From contig SUXW01000021.1 in NCBI GenBank assembly GCA_015060765.1, positions 1 through 56,081 of the forward strand: DNA of 56,081 bases, given 5' to 3'. The translations under genes were made by a program, and so were the position numbers. Below, in pieces: positions 34,895 through 43,730 of this stretch. The notes beneath the pieces are model-generated. The model was not told the DNA's origin, did not search any database, and saw only the letters and a list, made by a program, of their open reading frames with translations. The number at the start of each line of letters is the position of its first letter. Position 1 is the stretch's first letter. The DNA is from Bacteroides sp. GTDB taxonomy: Bacteria; Bacteroidota; Bacteroidia; Bacteroidales; Bacteroidaceae.

Positions 34895-35399
34895 TTTGAA
34901 GAAAATTAGGGCGGTTGTCTTTGATGTAGATGGTGTTTTGAGTAGTGAAACCATTTATTTGCATCCCGATGGTGAACCGATGCGTTCTGTGAATATCAAA
35001 GATGGTTATGCTCTTCAGTTTGCGGTAAAATGTGGATTGATAGTGGCCATCATTACCGGTGGAAAGACGGAAGCTGTACGCAAACGTTATGAAGGTTTGG
35101 GCTTGAAAGATGTTTATTTGGGGGCAGCGGTCAAGATGAGAGAATACGTCCATTTGAAAGAGAAATATAATTTGAGAGATGAGGAAATACTTTATATGGG
35201 GGATGACATCCCCGATTATGAAGTGATGAATCTGTGTGGATGTCCTTGTTGCCCGGCCGATGCGGCTCCTGAAATAAAGGAGGTTGCATTGTATGTATCC
35301 CATTATAAGGGAGGATACGGATGCGGTCGTGATGTAGTGGAGCAGGTGTTGAGAGCGCAAGGGAAATGGATGTCGGACGAAAAGGCTTTTGGATGGTAG
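34881..35399 (+). CDS. HAD-family phosphatase, KdsC-like (3-deoxy-D-manno-octulosonate 8-phosphatase)
   Basis: This cap-less HAD phosphatase of 172 residues has motif [11 protein letters not shown], motif II IITGGKT, a lysine in GAAVKMREY, and motif [15 protein letters not shown]. This combination and size are those of KdsC, which dephosphorylates KDO-8-phosphate for lipopolysaccharide core synthesis. NeuC/CMP-sugar fusion relatives look similar, so the substrate is inferred. No other KDO gene is in the window. It overlaps the gene before it and ends five bases before the Maf gene. Confidence 0.88.
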   Translation: MINYDLKKIRAVVFDVDGVLSSETIYLHPDGEPMRSVNIKDGYALQFAVKCGLIVAIITGGKTEAVRKRYEGLGLKDVYLGAAVKMREYVHLKEKYNLRDEEILYMGDDIPDYEVMNLCGCPCCPADAAPEIKEVALYVSHYKGGYGCGRDVVEQVLRAQGKWMSDEKAFGW

Positions 35400-35404
35400 A
35401 AATT

Positions 35405-35986
35405 ATGTTGGATAATTTGAAAGAATATAAAATTATATTGGCATCCAATTCTCCTCGTAGAAAGGAACTTTTGGGTGGATTAGGTATTACATACGAAGTG
35501 AAGACGCTTCCTGATATTGATGAATCCTATCCTGAAGACTTGGATGCTGAAGAGATTCCGTTGCATATTGCTCGGAACAAGGCAGATGCCTATCGTTCGA
35601 TGATGCAACCGAATGAATTGATTGTTACCGCCGATACCATTGTGTGGTTGGATGGAATGGTGCTGGGAAAACCGAAAGATGAGGCTGATGCTTGTCGCAT
35701 GCTTCGGTGCTTGTCTGGAAAAATACATCAAGTTGTGACCGGGGTATGTCTTACTACCCTTGAAAAACAAAAATGTTTTGCTACGGTAACGGATGTGACT
35801 TTTGCGGAGTTGACCGAAGAAGAAATAAATTATTATGTTTCCCGATATCATCCTTTGGATAAAGCGGGGGCTTATGGTATACAAGAGTGGATTGGATATA
35901 TAGGAGTGCAGAATATTTCGGGAAGCTATTTCAATGTGGTAGGACTTCCAATCCAGCGATTGTATACAGAATTAAAGAATATGTAA
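35405..35986 (+). CDS. maf: Maf-like nucleotide pyrophosphatase
   Basis: Maf proteins hydrolyse non-canonical or modified nucleoside triphosphates (dTTP/UTP class) and are linked to septum control. The signature is ILASNSPRRKELLGGLG at the N-terminus. Catalytic residues follow in VTADTIVWLDGMVLGKP, and YHPLDKAGAYGIQEW is near the C-terminus. I use the ATG at 35405 (193 residues); an upstream in-frame start would overlap the phosphatase gene. It is the last gene of this forward cluster. Confidence 0.93.
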   Translation: MLDNLKEYKIILASNSPRRKELLGGLGITYEVKTLPDIDESYPEDLDAEEIPLHIARNKADAYRSMMQPNELIVTADTIVWLDGMVLGKPKDEADACRMLRCLSGKIHQVVTGVCLTTLEKQKCFATVTDVTFAELTEEEINYYVSRYHPLDKAGAYGIQEWIGYIGVQNISGSYFNVVGLPIQRLYTELKNM

Positions 35987-36023
35987 ACGATTATTATTTA
36001 TATACACAAACTAACGACGCACC

Positions 36024-36076
36024 CCGTTCTTGAAACGGTCCAACTGTTGTTGGAGTTATCTGCAAATGGTAGATAA
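36024..36076. other. Three consecutive short hairpins downstream of maf
   Basis: In 53 bases there are three separate inverted repeats: CCGTT/AACGG at 36024-36038, TCCAAC/GTTGGA at 36039-36054, and TTATCT/AGATAA at 36056-36076. A strong terminator follows at 36097. Such a run is dense enough to suggest a small structured RNA or the folded 3' end of the maf transcript. I could not match it to a tRNA or a known RNA family. Confidence 0.4.
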
Positions 36077-36096
36077 TGGTCGACAATTTTATTGTT

Positions 36097-36128
36097 ATAA
36101 GCCTCGGCATCAGTCGAGGCTTATTTTT
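36097..36128. terminator. Terminator between maf and the DoxX gene
   Basis: ATAAGCCTCG (36097-36106) pairs with CGAGGCTTAT (36115-36124) around an eight-base loop, followed by TTTT on the forward strand. It lies between convergent genes. Confidence 0.88.
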
Positions 36129-36132
36129 CAAA

Positions 36133-36567
36133 TTAATAGTCTTCCAAATCCTTATTAATGTGGTAGCTGATAATGGCATCGATTGAATACTTTCCAGGAC
36201 CGGCAACATACATCAGAACGAAAAGTATGAGGTAGGAGAGTGCCAGCTCGCCTCCTGCTAAACTTCCTCCGTGTATATGGAAAAAGGCGATTGCCATGAT
36301 AACGATCATAGGAATCATACATAATCGATACAATGCTCCGAATACAAAAGCTATAGAGCAGAATAATTCTCCAAAAATGGCGAAAAGCAACGATAGTTCT
36401 TTGCCTATACCGACAGGGTCAGGGAAAGTGAAACACAATGACGTATAATTGTATAACTTGTCCAAACCATGGCTGACAAGTAACAAACCGAGTACGATTC
36501 GAAGAGCCAAAAGAAAAAATGAGTAGGCTTTCGATTCGTTGGGTAGTGGAAATAGAAAATCTTTCAT
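36133..36567 (-). CDS. DoxX-family membrane protein
   Basis: This small inner-membrane protein (144 residues, four helices) of the DoxX/SURF4-like family includes FFLLALRIVLGLLLVSHGLDKL in the first helix and FGALYRLCMIPMIVIM later. Related proteins are linked to thiosulfate:quinone oxidoreductase or to stress responses, but no reaction can be assigned here. It is a lone gene on the reverse strand, convergent with maf. Confidence 0.85.
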   Translation of the reverse strand: MKDFLFPLPNESKAYSFFLLALRIVLGLLLVSHGLDKLYNYTSLCFTFPDPVGIGKELSLLFAIFGELFCSIAFVFGALYRLCMIPMIVIMAIAFFHIHGGSLAGGELALSYLILFVLMYVAGPGKYSIDAIISYHINKDLEDY

Positions 36568-36691
36568 AATACATTGTATTGGTTAGTGTATGGGATATTA
36601 ACAAATATGGATGCAAAAAGTTTGTATGCTTCATTTGTTGTAAAATTGTTTCGGTTTTGATATAAATGTTGTATAATTGAAATAAATGGTC

Positions 36692-36699
36692 TATTTTTG
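36692..36699 (+). promoter_or_regulatory. Putative -7 element of the GH27 gene
   Basis: TATTTTTG matches TAnnTTTG, 32 bases upstream of the start at 36732. No TTTG at the ideal distance. Confidence 0.45.
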
Positions 36700-36731
36700 A
36701 AAAATTAAAAAATTATTTAAATCTATCTATC

Positions 36732-37970
36732 ATGAGAAAATTATTATTTATTGCTTTGTACATGACATTGGGCTGTTTTATAATGCAGGCTCAAAAATTT
36801 GAAAATCTGGCGTCGACGCCACAAATGGGATGGAACAGTTGGAATAAGTTTGCATGTAATATTGATGAAGCGACAATCCGTGGTATTGCTGATGCAATGG
36901 TTGAAACAGGATTGCGTGATGCAGGCTATGTTTATTTGAACTTGGATGATTGTTGGCATGGTGAACGTGATAGTTTGGGATTCATTCAAGCAGATCCTCA
37001 AAAATTCCCATCGGGTATCAAGGCTTTGGCCGATTATGTTCATAGCAAAGGATTGAAGTTGGGTATCTATAGTGATGCAGGCCGACTTACTTGTGGCGGT
37101 CGTCCAGGTAGTTTCGGACACGAATATCAGGATGCCTTGCAATATGCGAAGTGGGGCATTGATTATTTGAAGTACGATTGGTGTGAATCTCAGAATATCA
37201 ATCCTAAAGGTGCTTATAACTTGATGCGTGATGCTATCCGTGCAGCTGGAAGACCTATTCTTTTCAGTATGTGTGAGTGGGGACATAGTAAACCATGGGA
37301 ATGGGCGGCAGAAACGGCTCATAGCTGGCGGACTACTGGCGATATATTCTGTTGCTTTGATTGTGTGGACCAACATCCTGGTTGGGCTGCTTATGGAGTA
37401 TTGCAAATATTGGATATGCAAAAAGGACTTCGCAAATATGCGGGTCCGGGACATTGGAACGATCCTGACATGTTGGAAGTTGGAAATGGAATGAGTGTGA
37501 ATGAAGACCGTGCACATTTTTCTCTTTGGGCTATGTTGAATGCTCCGCTTATTTTAGGTAATGATTTGAGAAACATGACCGAAGAAACTAAAGCAATCAT
37601 CTTGAATAAGGAAGTTATTGCCGTCAATCAAGATCCGTTGGGAGTTCAAGCGTTGAAATTCCGTACCGAACAGAATGGTGCTTTGGAATTTTGGTTCAAG
37701 CCTTTGGCTGAAGGTGAATGGGCTGTATGTATATTGAATCGTAGTAAAGAAGACAGAGTGTATTTGATGGATTGGCGTAATTTCTGCTTTACAGATACGG
37801 AAGTATCCAATTGTAGTACTGATTTTGATACAAAGACTTATCTTGTTCGGAATCTTTGGACACATAAGAATGAAGGAACTACGGCTTTACCAAAGAATCT
37901 TAATAAAATGAAGACATTGCAAATCCCGGCACATGATGTAGTTATGTACAGATTGACTCCAATTGATTGA
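36732..37970 (+). CDS. GH27 alpha-galactosidase, exported
   Basis: This 412-residue glycoside hydrolase follows a signal peptide (MRKLLFIALYMTLGCFIMQA). The GH27 clan-D fold is clear: TPQMGWNSWNKFACNI at the start, the nucleophile Asp149 in YLKYDWC, the likely acid/base Asp204 in WRTTGDI, the family motif GHWNDPDMLEVGN, and INQDPLG after it. It should remove terminal alpha-galactose. Human alpha-galactosidase A has the same motif order. It is followed by a terminator, then by a GH2 beta-galactosidase gene in the same direction. Confidence 0.95.
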   Translation: MRKLLFIALYMTLGCFIMQAQKFENLASTPQMGWNSWNKFACNIDEATIRGIADAMVETGLRDAGYVYLNLDDCWHGERDSLGFIQADPQKFPSGIKALADYVHSKGLKLGIYSDAGRLTCGGRPGSFGHEYQDALQYAKWGIDYLKYDWCESQNINPKGAYNLMRDAIRAAGRPILFSMCEWGHSKPWEWAAETAHSWRTTGDIFCCFDCVDQHPGWAAYGVLQILDMQKGLRKYAGPGHWNDPDMLEVGNGMSVNEDRAHFSLWAMLNAPLILGNDLRNMTEETKAIILNKEVIAVNQDPLGVQALKFRTEQNGALEFWFKPLAEGEWAVCILNRSKEDRVYLMDWRNFCFTDTEVSNCSTDFDTKTYLVRNLWTHKNEGTTALPKNLNKMKTLQIPAHDVVMYRLTPID

Positions 37971-37987
37971 TGTTTAAAATCTTATAT

Positions 37988-38014
37988 AAAACGGCTCCAT
38001 TGTGAGCCGTTTTT
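37988..38014 (+). terminator. Terminator after the GH27 gene
   Basis: AAAACGGCTC pairs with GAGCCGTTTT around a six-base loop (CATTGT), ending in T's. It indicates that GH27 and the following GH2 gene are transcribed separately, at least in part. Confidence 0.85.
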
Positions 38015-38150
38015 GGTATGATGACGTAACGTTGTTAAAGCAATAAATGGTCTTTCTTCTTATAAAAAGGAATAATGTCTGTATTTGCTAAAATAGTATC
38101 AATCTATATGTAAATGAATGAGTATCTTTATCACCATAAAATAATGTGTT

Positions 38151-40598
38151 ATGAAGAAATATTTGTTTTTAATTTGTATGGTCGGTATGTTCGTACCGTC
38201 AATATTTGCACAGAATGTGCGTGAGCGTATTTTATTTGATGAACAATGGGAATTCGCATGGGGAAATGCATCCGATCCTGCTAAAGATTTTGGTTGTGGC
38301 ACGGAGTATTTCAACTATCTGACCAAAGCGGCTTCCATTCATAACGAAGGTCCTTATACGGCAAAATTTGATAAAAATAAGTGGGGAAAGGTATGGAAAA
38401 CGGTAGATTTGCCTCACGATTGGGTGGTGGACTTACCTTTTGCTCCTGAAGCTAGTCATAGTCATGGCTATAAAACTGTTGGTTATAAATATCCGGAAAC
38501 CAGTGTAGGTTGGTATCGGAAAGTTTTTACCATTCCTGTAGAGGATAAAGGAAAACATTTGTATTTCCAGTTTGATGGAATTTTCCGTGATGCTCGGGTG
38601 TGGGTAAATGGTTTTTACTTGGGACATGAACCAAGTGGGTATGCCACTCAAATCTATGATATCAGTGAATATCTGAATTACGGTGGTGAAAATGTCGTAG
38701 CGGTCCGTGCTGATGCAACCCTTGAAGAAGGTTGGTTCTATGAAGGTGCAGGTATTTATCGTCATGTGTGGTTGAATAAAGTTTCACCGGTTCATGTCGC
38801 TCCATTCGGTACATTTGTATATGCTGATTTGGAGGCTCCGTTTGATAAAGCCAAACTTTCTATTGAAACAACGGTCGAAAATCAGGGTTTGAAAGAAACT
38901 GTTTACCATCTTTGTCATACGGTATACGATGCGGATAATCACAAAGTGGCCTTTTGTGAAGAAGAAAACATAGTTTTATCATCCAAAGAACATAGAGTTA
39001 CTAAATCAGAAATGGTTCTTTCCAATCCGAATTTGTGGAGCATGGAAAATCCCTATCTATATAAGGTAACGACAGAAGTATATCAAGGTGGGAAATTAGT
39101 GGATGCGTATACTACTAAAACAGGTATACGCCACATAGAATTTCATGCCGATAAAGGTTTCTTGTTGAATGGTAAACAAGTGAAATTGAAAGGAGTGAAC
39201 ATGCATCAAGACCATGCCGGAGTCGGTTCGGGCATTCCCGATGCTTTGCAAGTGTTCCGTCTGAAGGAGTTAAAGAAATTGGGATGTAACGCATATCGTT
39301 CCAGTCATAATCCCATGACTCCTGAAGTTCTTGATGCTTGCGATAGTTTGGGTATTGTGGTTATAGAAGAAAATCGTTTGACAGGTATTAATGAAGAACA
39401 TGTACGTCTTTTGAAACGGATGATTGAGCGCGACCGAAATCATCCGAGTATTATTCTTTGGAGTGTAGGAAACGAAGAATGGGGTATTGAATGGAATGAG
39501 TTTGGTGAACGTATCTCGGCTTCTATGCGTGAATATTGTCATCGGTTTGACCCGACAAGACCGATGTGTGCCGCAAGTAGTAGCGGACCTACTATCTTGG
39601 TGCCAACCGATGTTGCGGGTTATAACTATATTTTGCAGAATCCGGTAGAGGAGCATCGGAAGAATTATCCACAACGTAAAGCATTGGGATCAGAAGAAAC
39701 AACAGGTTGTGGTGCTCGTGGCATTTATTTTGACAATCACGACAAAGGGTATATGACGGCTATTAATCGTCATCCGCAAGGACCGGACAGTTTGTACAAT
39801 TGCATTGAAAGAGGATGGAAATTCTATGACGAACGTCCGTGGCTGGCCGGTGTCTTCTATTGGACAGGTTTCGATTATCGTGGAGAACCCAATCCCATGA
39901 AGTATCCGGCTACAGGTTCTCAATTCGGTATTCTTGACTATTGTGGTTTCCCAAAAGATGAAGCTTTTTATTTGAAAGCTTGGTGGACGGACGAAACAAT
40001 CCTTCATATATTCCCACATTGGAATTTGCAAGGTCATGAAGGCGAAGAAGTGGATGTGTGGGTTTATAGCAATTGTGATGAAGTGGAACTGATAGTGAAT
40101 GGTAAGAGATTGGGACGTAAAGAGATGCCTAAAAACGGACATTTGGAATGGAAAGCTGTTTATAAGCCAGGCTATGTCAAAGCTGTAGGATACAAGAATG
40201 GCAAAAGAATTAAAGTCGAAAAGATTGAGACTACAGATGTAGCTACTCGAATTGTATTGGATGCAGACCGTACTTCACTTGTTTCCAACAACCAAGATGT
40301 AGCAGTTTGTAAAATTGAATTACAAGATAAAAAGAAGCGATTTGTCCCTGATGCTTGTTTGAATTTGAAATTGAAAGTCAGTGGCCCGATACGTATTTTG
40401 GGTGTAGGTAATGGTGATCCGGCTTATCAGACAACTGAACGTCCCGCTGATTCCAATGCGCGTACTTATGAAGTGAAGAGTTTCAATGGATTGGCTCAAG
40501 TCTTGCTACAGAGTACAAAGGAAACAGGTGAAGCAATTCTTACAATTGAAGCGGAAGGAATGGAACCGGTAATGCGAAAAATTCTGATACACCCGTAA
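38151..40598 (+). CDS. GH2 beta-galactosidase, exported
   Basis: A signal peptide (LFLICMVGMFVPSIFAQ) precedes an N-terminal sugar-binding jelly roll, an Ig-like domain, the catalytic TIM barrel, and C-terminal Ig-like/DUF4982-type domains, in 815 residues. The acid/base glutamate is in ILWSVGNEEW and the nucleophile in ALGSEETTGCG; the barrel entrance carries YRSSHNPMTPEVLDACD. This is the GalB-like branch common in Bacteroides. Beta-galactosidase is the best guess, though GH2 also includes mannosidases and glucuronidases. A weak -7 box (TATCTTTA) lies about 25 bases upstream. Confidence 0.9.
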   Translation: MKKYLFLICMVGMFVPSIFAQNVRERILFDEQWEFAWGNASDPAKDFGCGTEYFNYLTKAASIHNEGPYTAKFDKNKWGKVWKTVDLPHDWVVDLPFAPEASHSHGYKTVGYKYPETSVGWYRKVFTIPVEDKGKHLYFQFDGIFRDARVWVNGFYLGHEPSGYATQIYDISEYLNYGGENVVAVRADATLEEGWFYEGAGIYRHVWLNKVSPVHVAPFGTFVYADLEAPFDKAKLSIETTVENQGLKETVYHLCHTVYDADNHKVAFCEEENIVLSSKEHRVTKSEMVLSNPNLWSMENPYLYKVTTEVYQGGKLVDAYTTKTGIRHIEFHADKGFLLNGKQVKLKGVNMHQDHAGVGSGIPDALQVFRLKELKKLGCNAYRSSHNPMTPEVLDACDSLGIVVIEENRLTGINEEHVRLLKRMIERDRNHPSIILWSVGNEEWGIEWNEFGERISASMREYCHRFDPTRPMCAASSSGPTILVPTDVAGYNYILQNPVEEHRKNYPQRKALGSEETTGCGARGIYFDNHDKGYMTAINRHPQGPDSLYNCIERGWKFYDERPWLAGVFYWTGFDYRGEPNPMKYPATGSQFGILDYCGFPKDEAFYLKAWWTDETILHIFPHWNLQGHEGEEVDVWVYSNCDEVELIVNGKRLGRKEMPKNGHLEWKAVYKPGYVKAVGYKNGKRIKVEKIETTDVATRIVLDADRTSLVSNNQDVAVCKIELQDKKKRFVPDACLNLKLKVSGPIRILGVGNGDPAYQTTERPADSNARTYEVKSFNGLAQVLLQSTKETGEAILTIEAEGMEPVMRKILIHP

Positions 40599-40728
40599 TA
40601 ATAATTGATTTGATAGAAAAATACGGAAAATAATTACATTTTCCGTATTTTTTTTGTTTGAAAGTTTGTATTATTAAAATAGTATTGTTTACTTTGCACG
40701 TCTATTTTTTAATAAAACAGATAAAACT

Positions 40729-41154
40729 ATGATTAAAAATTATTCTAATGTACCCAATGGGTTCGCGCATTGTTTCAATGCAAAATGTAAATTTGCAGAA
40801 TCTTGTCTACGTTATCAGGTAGGTTGCATCACTCCCTCTTCGTGCAAGACTGTAAATGTAGTTAATCCTTCCATCTATTCTTCAGAGAAGGAATGTTCCG
40901 AATTTCTTTCAAGTGATGGAATGCATTATGCATATGGCATAGACCATTTGTATGATTCGATTCCTTATGGCATTGCCATGAAAATCAAAGAGCATTTGCT
41001 GTCATCTTTTGGAAAGAACATTTATTACCGTTACAAACGTAAGGAGAAATGTTTTACACCTCAAGATCAATACTTCGTGCATCAAGTATTCAAGGAGTAT
41101 GGTATTGAGGAAAAACCTCATTTCGATTATTATGAAGTGGTGTATCGGTGGTAA
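40729..41154 (+). CDS. DUF6078 family protein
   Basis: The 141 residues open MIKNYSNVPNGFAHCFNAKC and contain four early cysteines (HCFNAKCKFAESCLRYQVGC) spaced as if for a metal site. This pattern belongs to a Bacteroides family I recall as DUF6078, of unknown function. The C-terminal half has FTPQDQYFVHQVFKEYGIE and looks helical. There is no signal peptide. It has an upstream -7-like box and a strong terminator, so it is a separate unit between the GH2 gene and the convergent GH9 gene. Confidence 0.78.
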   Translation: MIKNYSNVPNGFAHCFNAKCKFAESCLRYQVGCITPSSCKTVNVVNPSIYSSEKECSEFLSSDGMHYAYGIDHLYDSIPYGIAMKIKEHLLSSFGKNIYYRYKRKEKCFTPQDQYFVHQVFKEYGIEEKPHFDYYEVVYRW

Positions 41155-41163
41155 CTAAACAAC

Positions 41164-41201
41164 AAAAAGGCTGGCTTAAGATTTGAAAAGCCAGCCTTTT
41201 T
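41164..41201. terminator. Bidirectional terminator between the DUF6078 and GH9 genes
   Basis: AAAAAGGCTGGCTT (41164-41177) pairs perfectly with AAGCCAGCCTTTTT (41188-41201) around a ten-base loop. A- and T-rich ends give a U-tract in both directions. Confidence 0.92.
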
Positions 41202-41206
41202 GTAAA

Positions 41207-43522
41207 TTATTTACGTATTCCGTAGAGGTATCCTAACAATGCCATTTTCCCTCGCATGGTTTCACGCGGGGTGAATTCTCCATTCACCCACATGTAACGG
41301 ATGTTGAAGAAAGATTCCTGATGAGGCCATCCACCGTTGTACCAATCAGGATAGCAATGTGCTAAAATAATGCGTGCATCTCCTCCGTTACCAGGCGACC
41401 AGGTTTCCGTACCATTGAATGGAGTTTGTCCGGGATGTGAACCGGGTGTTCCATCGTTTCGTCCGGTTGTATAACAGTCTACGATGTGACGTTCGCCTAA
41501 TCCGGTCATTTCAACGGTATTGGATGGGTTTCTTCCTAATCCCCATCCGGCTTCCATATACATGGCTTGTTCAAGTTGGTTGCGACGGCTAGTGTTGTCA
41601 GCAATATAGTGTGCCAACATGACCATCTGTAGATTTTCGGATACTTGCCAACGGGGGTCGTTTGCTGTACGCCGGGATGGACGGGTCTTCATATGATTGA
41701 CATTATTTTCGTCGGCTTGTGCATTGACACTTTCTTTCATGTTCTTATATATTTCAGGATAATGTCTTTCATGGGGACATGTCAGATAAGCAGCTGTTCC
41801 CCAAATCTGATAATATGCATTTCGTCCTTTTTGAAAAATTGGAGCTATGCCGTCCTTTACAACACATTCATCTGCCATTATTTTTTCCCATTTCATGTCA
41901 CCTGTAACATTGTATAAAAATGCAGCGGCCATTTGACGGAAGTCACGACCACGCATACGGGCGCTACCTATGTCTTGTGTATCATCCAATTGCGAATTCT
42001 CTTGACGTCCTGCAAATTCAAAAGCTTTAATAGCCTCATTTGTGTAATATTGGCACAATTCATTGTTGCCGTGTATACGGAAACTTTCAGCCAATATGGC
42101 ACAGTTAGCTGCATTGGCCCATGCGGCCATTGTTGTACATCCTGCTTGGAACATGATACTCCAATTCTTGTCCGGATTGGTAACACCTTGTGAGTATGCT
42201 TCACCGTCACGGATACTTAAGAAGAAATCGGCTTCGTTTCGCGCTTCATCAATGATGTCGGGAATTCCGTTCCCGCTTTCACGAATACTCAAATTGTCTT
42301 CTGATATGCGTCCATTTGTCAAGATGTAGGGGAGGAGCATATCGTAGATATTGCTTACGTGTGCCAAATGACGGTCCCAATCCATGGCATCAGAATGTCC
42401 ACCTCTTACTTCCGTATTAACGGGATTGCCGGGCAGACGATGTTTCCAGAAAGCAGATTCAAGGGCGGGTTTGAAATGGGGCTCATCCCATACATCACCG
42501 CGCAATTTTCTCCAATCCGGATGCCACGGGTGTAAGTCAGTCTTGTATACTGTAAATCCTATGGGATCTATTTCAGGAACGAACATGGGCTGACGAGGTA
42601 TAGGCGTGATAGAAGGATCTATAGGCTCTCCCAATCTCATATAATAGTAGCCTCTTACAGAATAGTGGAACGGTTGGAAATAAATGTCATTGCTGATATC
42701 AAAATCCATACTGCATCCTATTCCTTCTACAACCAAACGGTATCGACCAGGTTTGGTTGCCTTAAAATCGATATTCCATACATCCGAACCGGTCATGTTC
42801 TTTTTGTTGGCTTCTTTTTCGTACTCAGAGGCAGACATCCAGAATTTGACATTACCTACCTTGTTTTTTCTTCCGGTTGTAACATTGTACAAATATACGT
42901 TCTTCCCTTCGAATGATGAATAATCACGTTGTCCGCCATCGCCCAACCAAAGGTAAAGGTCTGCTGCTTTGATTCTTTCTTGAGGGGTATAACCTAAAAT
43001 GTTTACGTGAATAGCTTCTGATTGAGATGTCCATATATCAAACTTCACATTTGCTTGTTCAGTGTCGGAACCTATGGTTGAAGGTATCTGAACGGTATAC
43101 GAACATCCTTGTTTCATGGATTGTGGCAATTTCAAGAATATCCAATGGTCCAATTCACTGGTCAGTGTATTGTCCGTATTCATGGGTTTGGATTTTCTCC
43201 AGGCAGCTGTAGCCGGTTGGCTGCCAAATGTTTTATCATCTGTTGATGAAATAATCCATGCACTGGGCTTGCCAGCTTCTGTTGTTTCTAATTTGGGTCT
43301 GAAAACCACCAATGTGTCATCTCCTTCAGAAAAGGAATGCCCAAGATATGCACTTGGTCCGGTACCATTATCACGATAATGTACTTCACCGTCTCTAAAG
43401 TGTACCATCAGGTAATCTTTATCGATGACTTTCAATTTCAAAAACTTGGTTGCATTTAAAGAATTAGGGGTAGCTACAGCAACTAAAGTTAGTAAAGCGG
43501 TAGCAATTTGTTTCCATTTCAT
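41207..43522 (-). CDS. GH9-family glycoside hydrolase, exported
   Basis: After a signal peptide (ALLTLVAVATPNSLNA) comes a CelD-type N-terminal Ig domain and an (alpha/alpha)6 catalytic domain, in 771 residues. The catalytic base pair of aspartates is in GGHSDAMDWDRHL (classical GH9 has DAGDY) and the likely acid glutamate is in WVNGEFTPRET. GH9 enzymes act mainly on beta-glucans, but some are exo-beta-glucosaminidases; the substrate here is not settled. It is downstream of susC and susD on the same strand, separated from susD by a long hairpin. Confidence 0.88.
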   Translation of the reverse strand: MKWKQIATALLTLVAVATPNSLNATKFLKLKVIDKDYLMVHFRDGEVHYRDNGTGPSAYLGHSFSEGDDTLVVFRPKLETTEAGKPSAWIISSTDDKTFGSQPATAAWRKSKPMNTDNTLTSELDHWIFLKLPQSMKQGCSYTVQIPSTIGSDTEQANVKFDIWTSQSEAIHVNILGYTPQERIKAADLYLWLGDGGQRDYSSFEGKNVYLYNVTTGRKNKVGNVKFWMSASEYEKEANKKNMTGSDVWNIDFKATKPGRYRLVVEGIGCSMDFDISNDIYFQPFHYSVRGYYYMRLGEPIDPSITPIPRQPMFVPEIDPIGFTVYKTDLHPWHPDWRKLRGDVWDEPHFKPALESAFWKHRLPGNPVNTEVRGGHSDAMDWDRHLAHVSNIYDMLLPYILTNGRISEDNLSIRESGNGIPDIIDEARNEADFFLSIRDGEAYSQGVTNPDKNWSIMFQAGCTTMAAWANAANCAILAESFRIHGNNELCQYYTNEAIKAFEFAGRQENSQLDDTQDIGSARMRGRDFRQMAAAFLYNVTGDMKWEKIMADECVVKDGIAPIFQKGRNAYYQIWGTAAYLTCPHERHYPEIYKNMKESVNAQADENNVNHMKTRPSRRTANDPRWQVSENLQMVMLAHYIADNTSRRNQLEQAMYMEAGWGLGRNPSNTVEMTGLGERHIVDCYTTGRNDGTPGSHPGQTPFNGTETWSPGNGGDARIILAHCYPDWYNGGWPHQESFFNIRYMWVNGEFTPRETMRGKMALLGYLYGIRK

Positions 43523-43643
43523 ATATACTTAGATATTTTGATAATTAAACGTCAAATTTAACAATAAATATTTAATGAAGCATCAGTTGAATGTTTAAAT
43601 ATCGTGAACAACAATAAGGTTTTGTAAAAACTGAAAAATAAAG

Positions 43644-43697
43644 TCAAGTTCTTATGTGAAAGAATATTTGAACAAAATTCTTTCCATAAGAACTTGA
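43644..43697 (-). other. Long intercistronic hairpin between susD and the GH9 gene
   Basis: TCAAGTTCTTATG at one side and CATAAGAACTTGA at the other form a 13-bp stem that continues, after a one-base bulge, through AAAGAAT/ATTCTTT. No U-tract follows. Its position after the susD stop and before GH9 suggests a transcript-processing or stabilising structure, or partial termination, that separates susC-susD levels from GH9. Confidence 0.6.
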
Positions 43698-43730
43698 TCA
43701 TTGAATTATTTAAAACCTAATGAAAACTAA

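Noticed and set aside
37988..40598. GH27 and GH2 genes as a single operon
   Set aside because: A strong terminator follows GH27 and the gap is 180 bases with a separate weak promoter box, so independent transcription is more likely.
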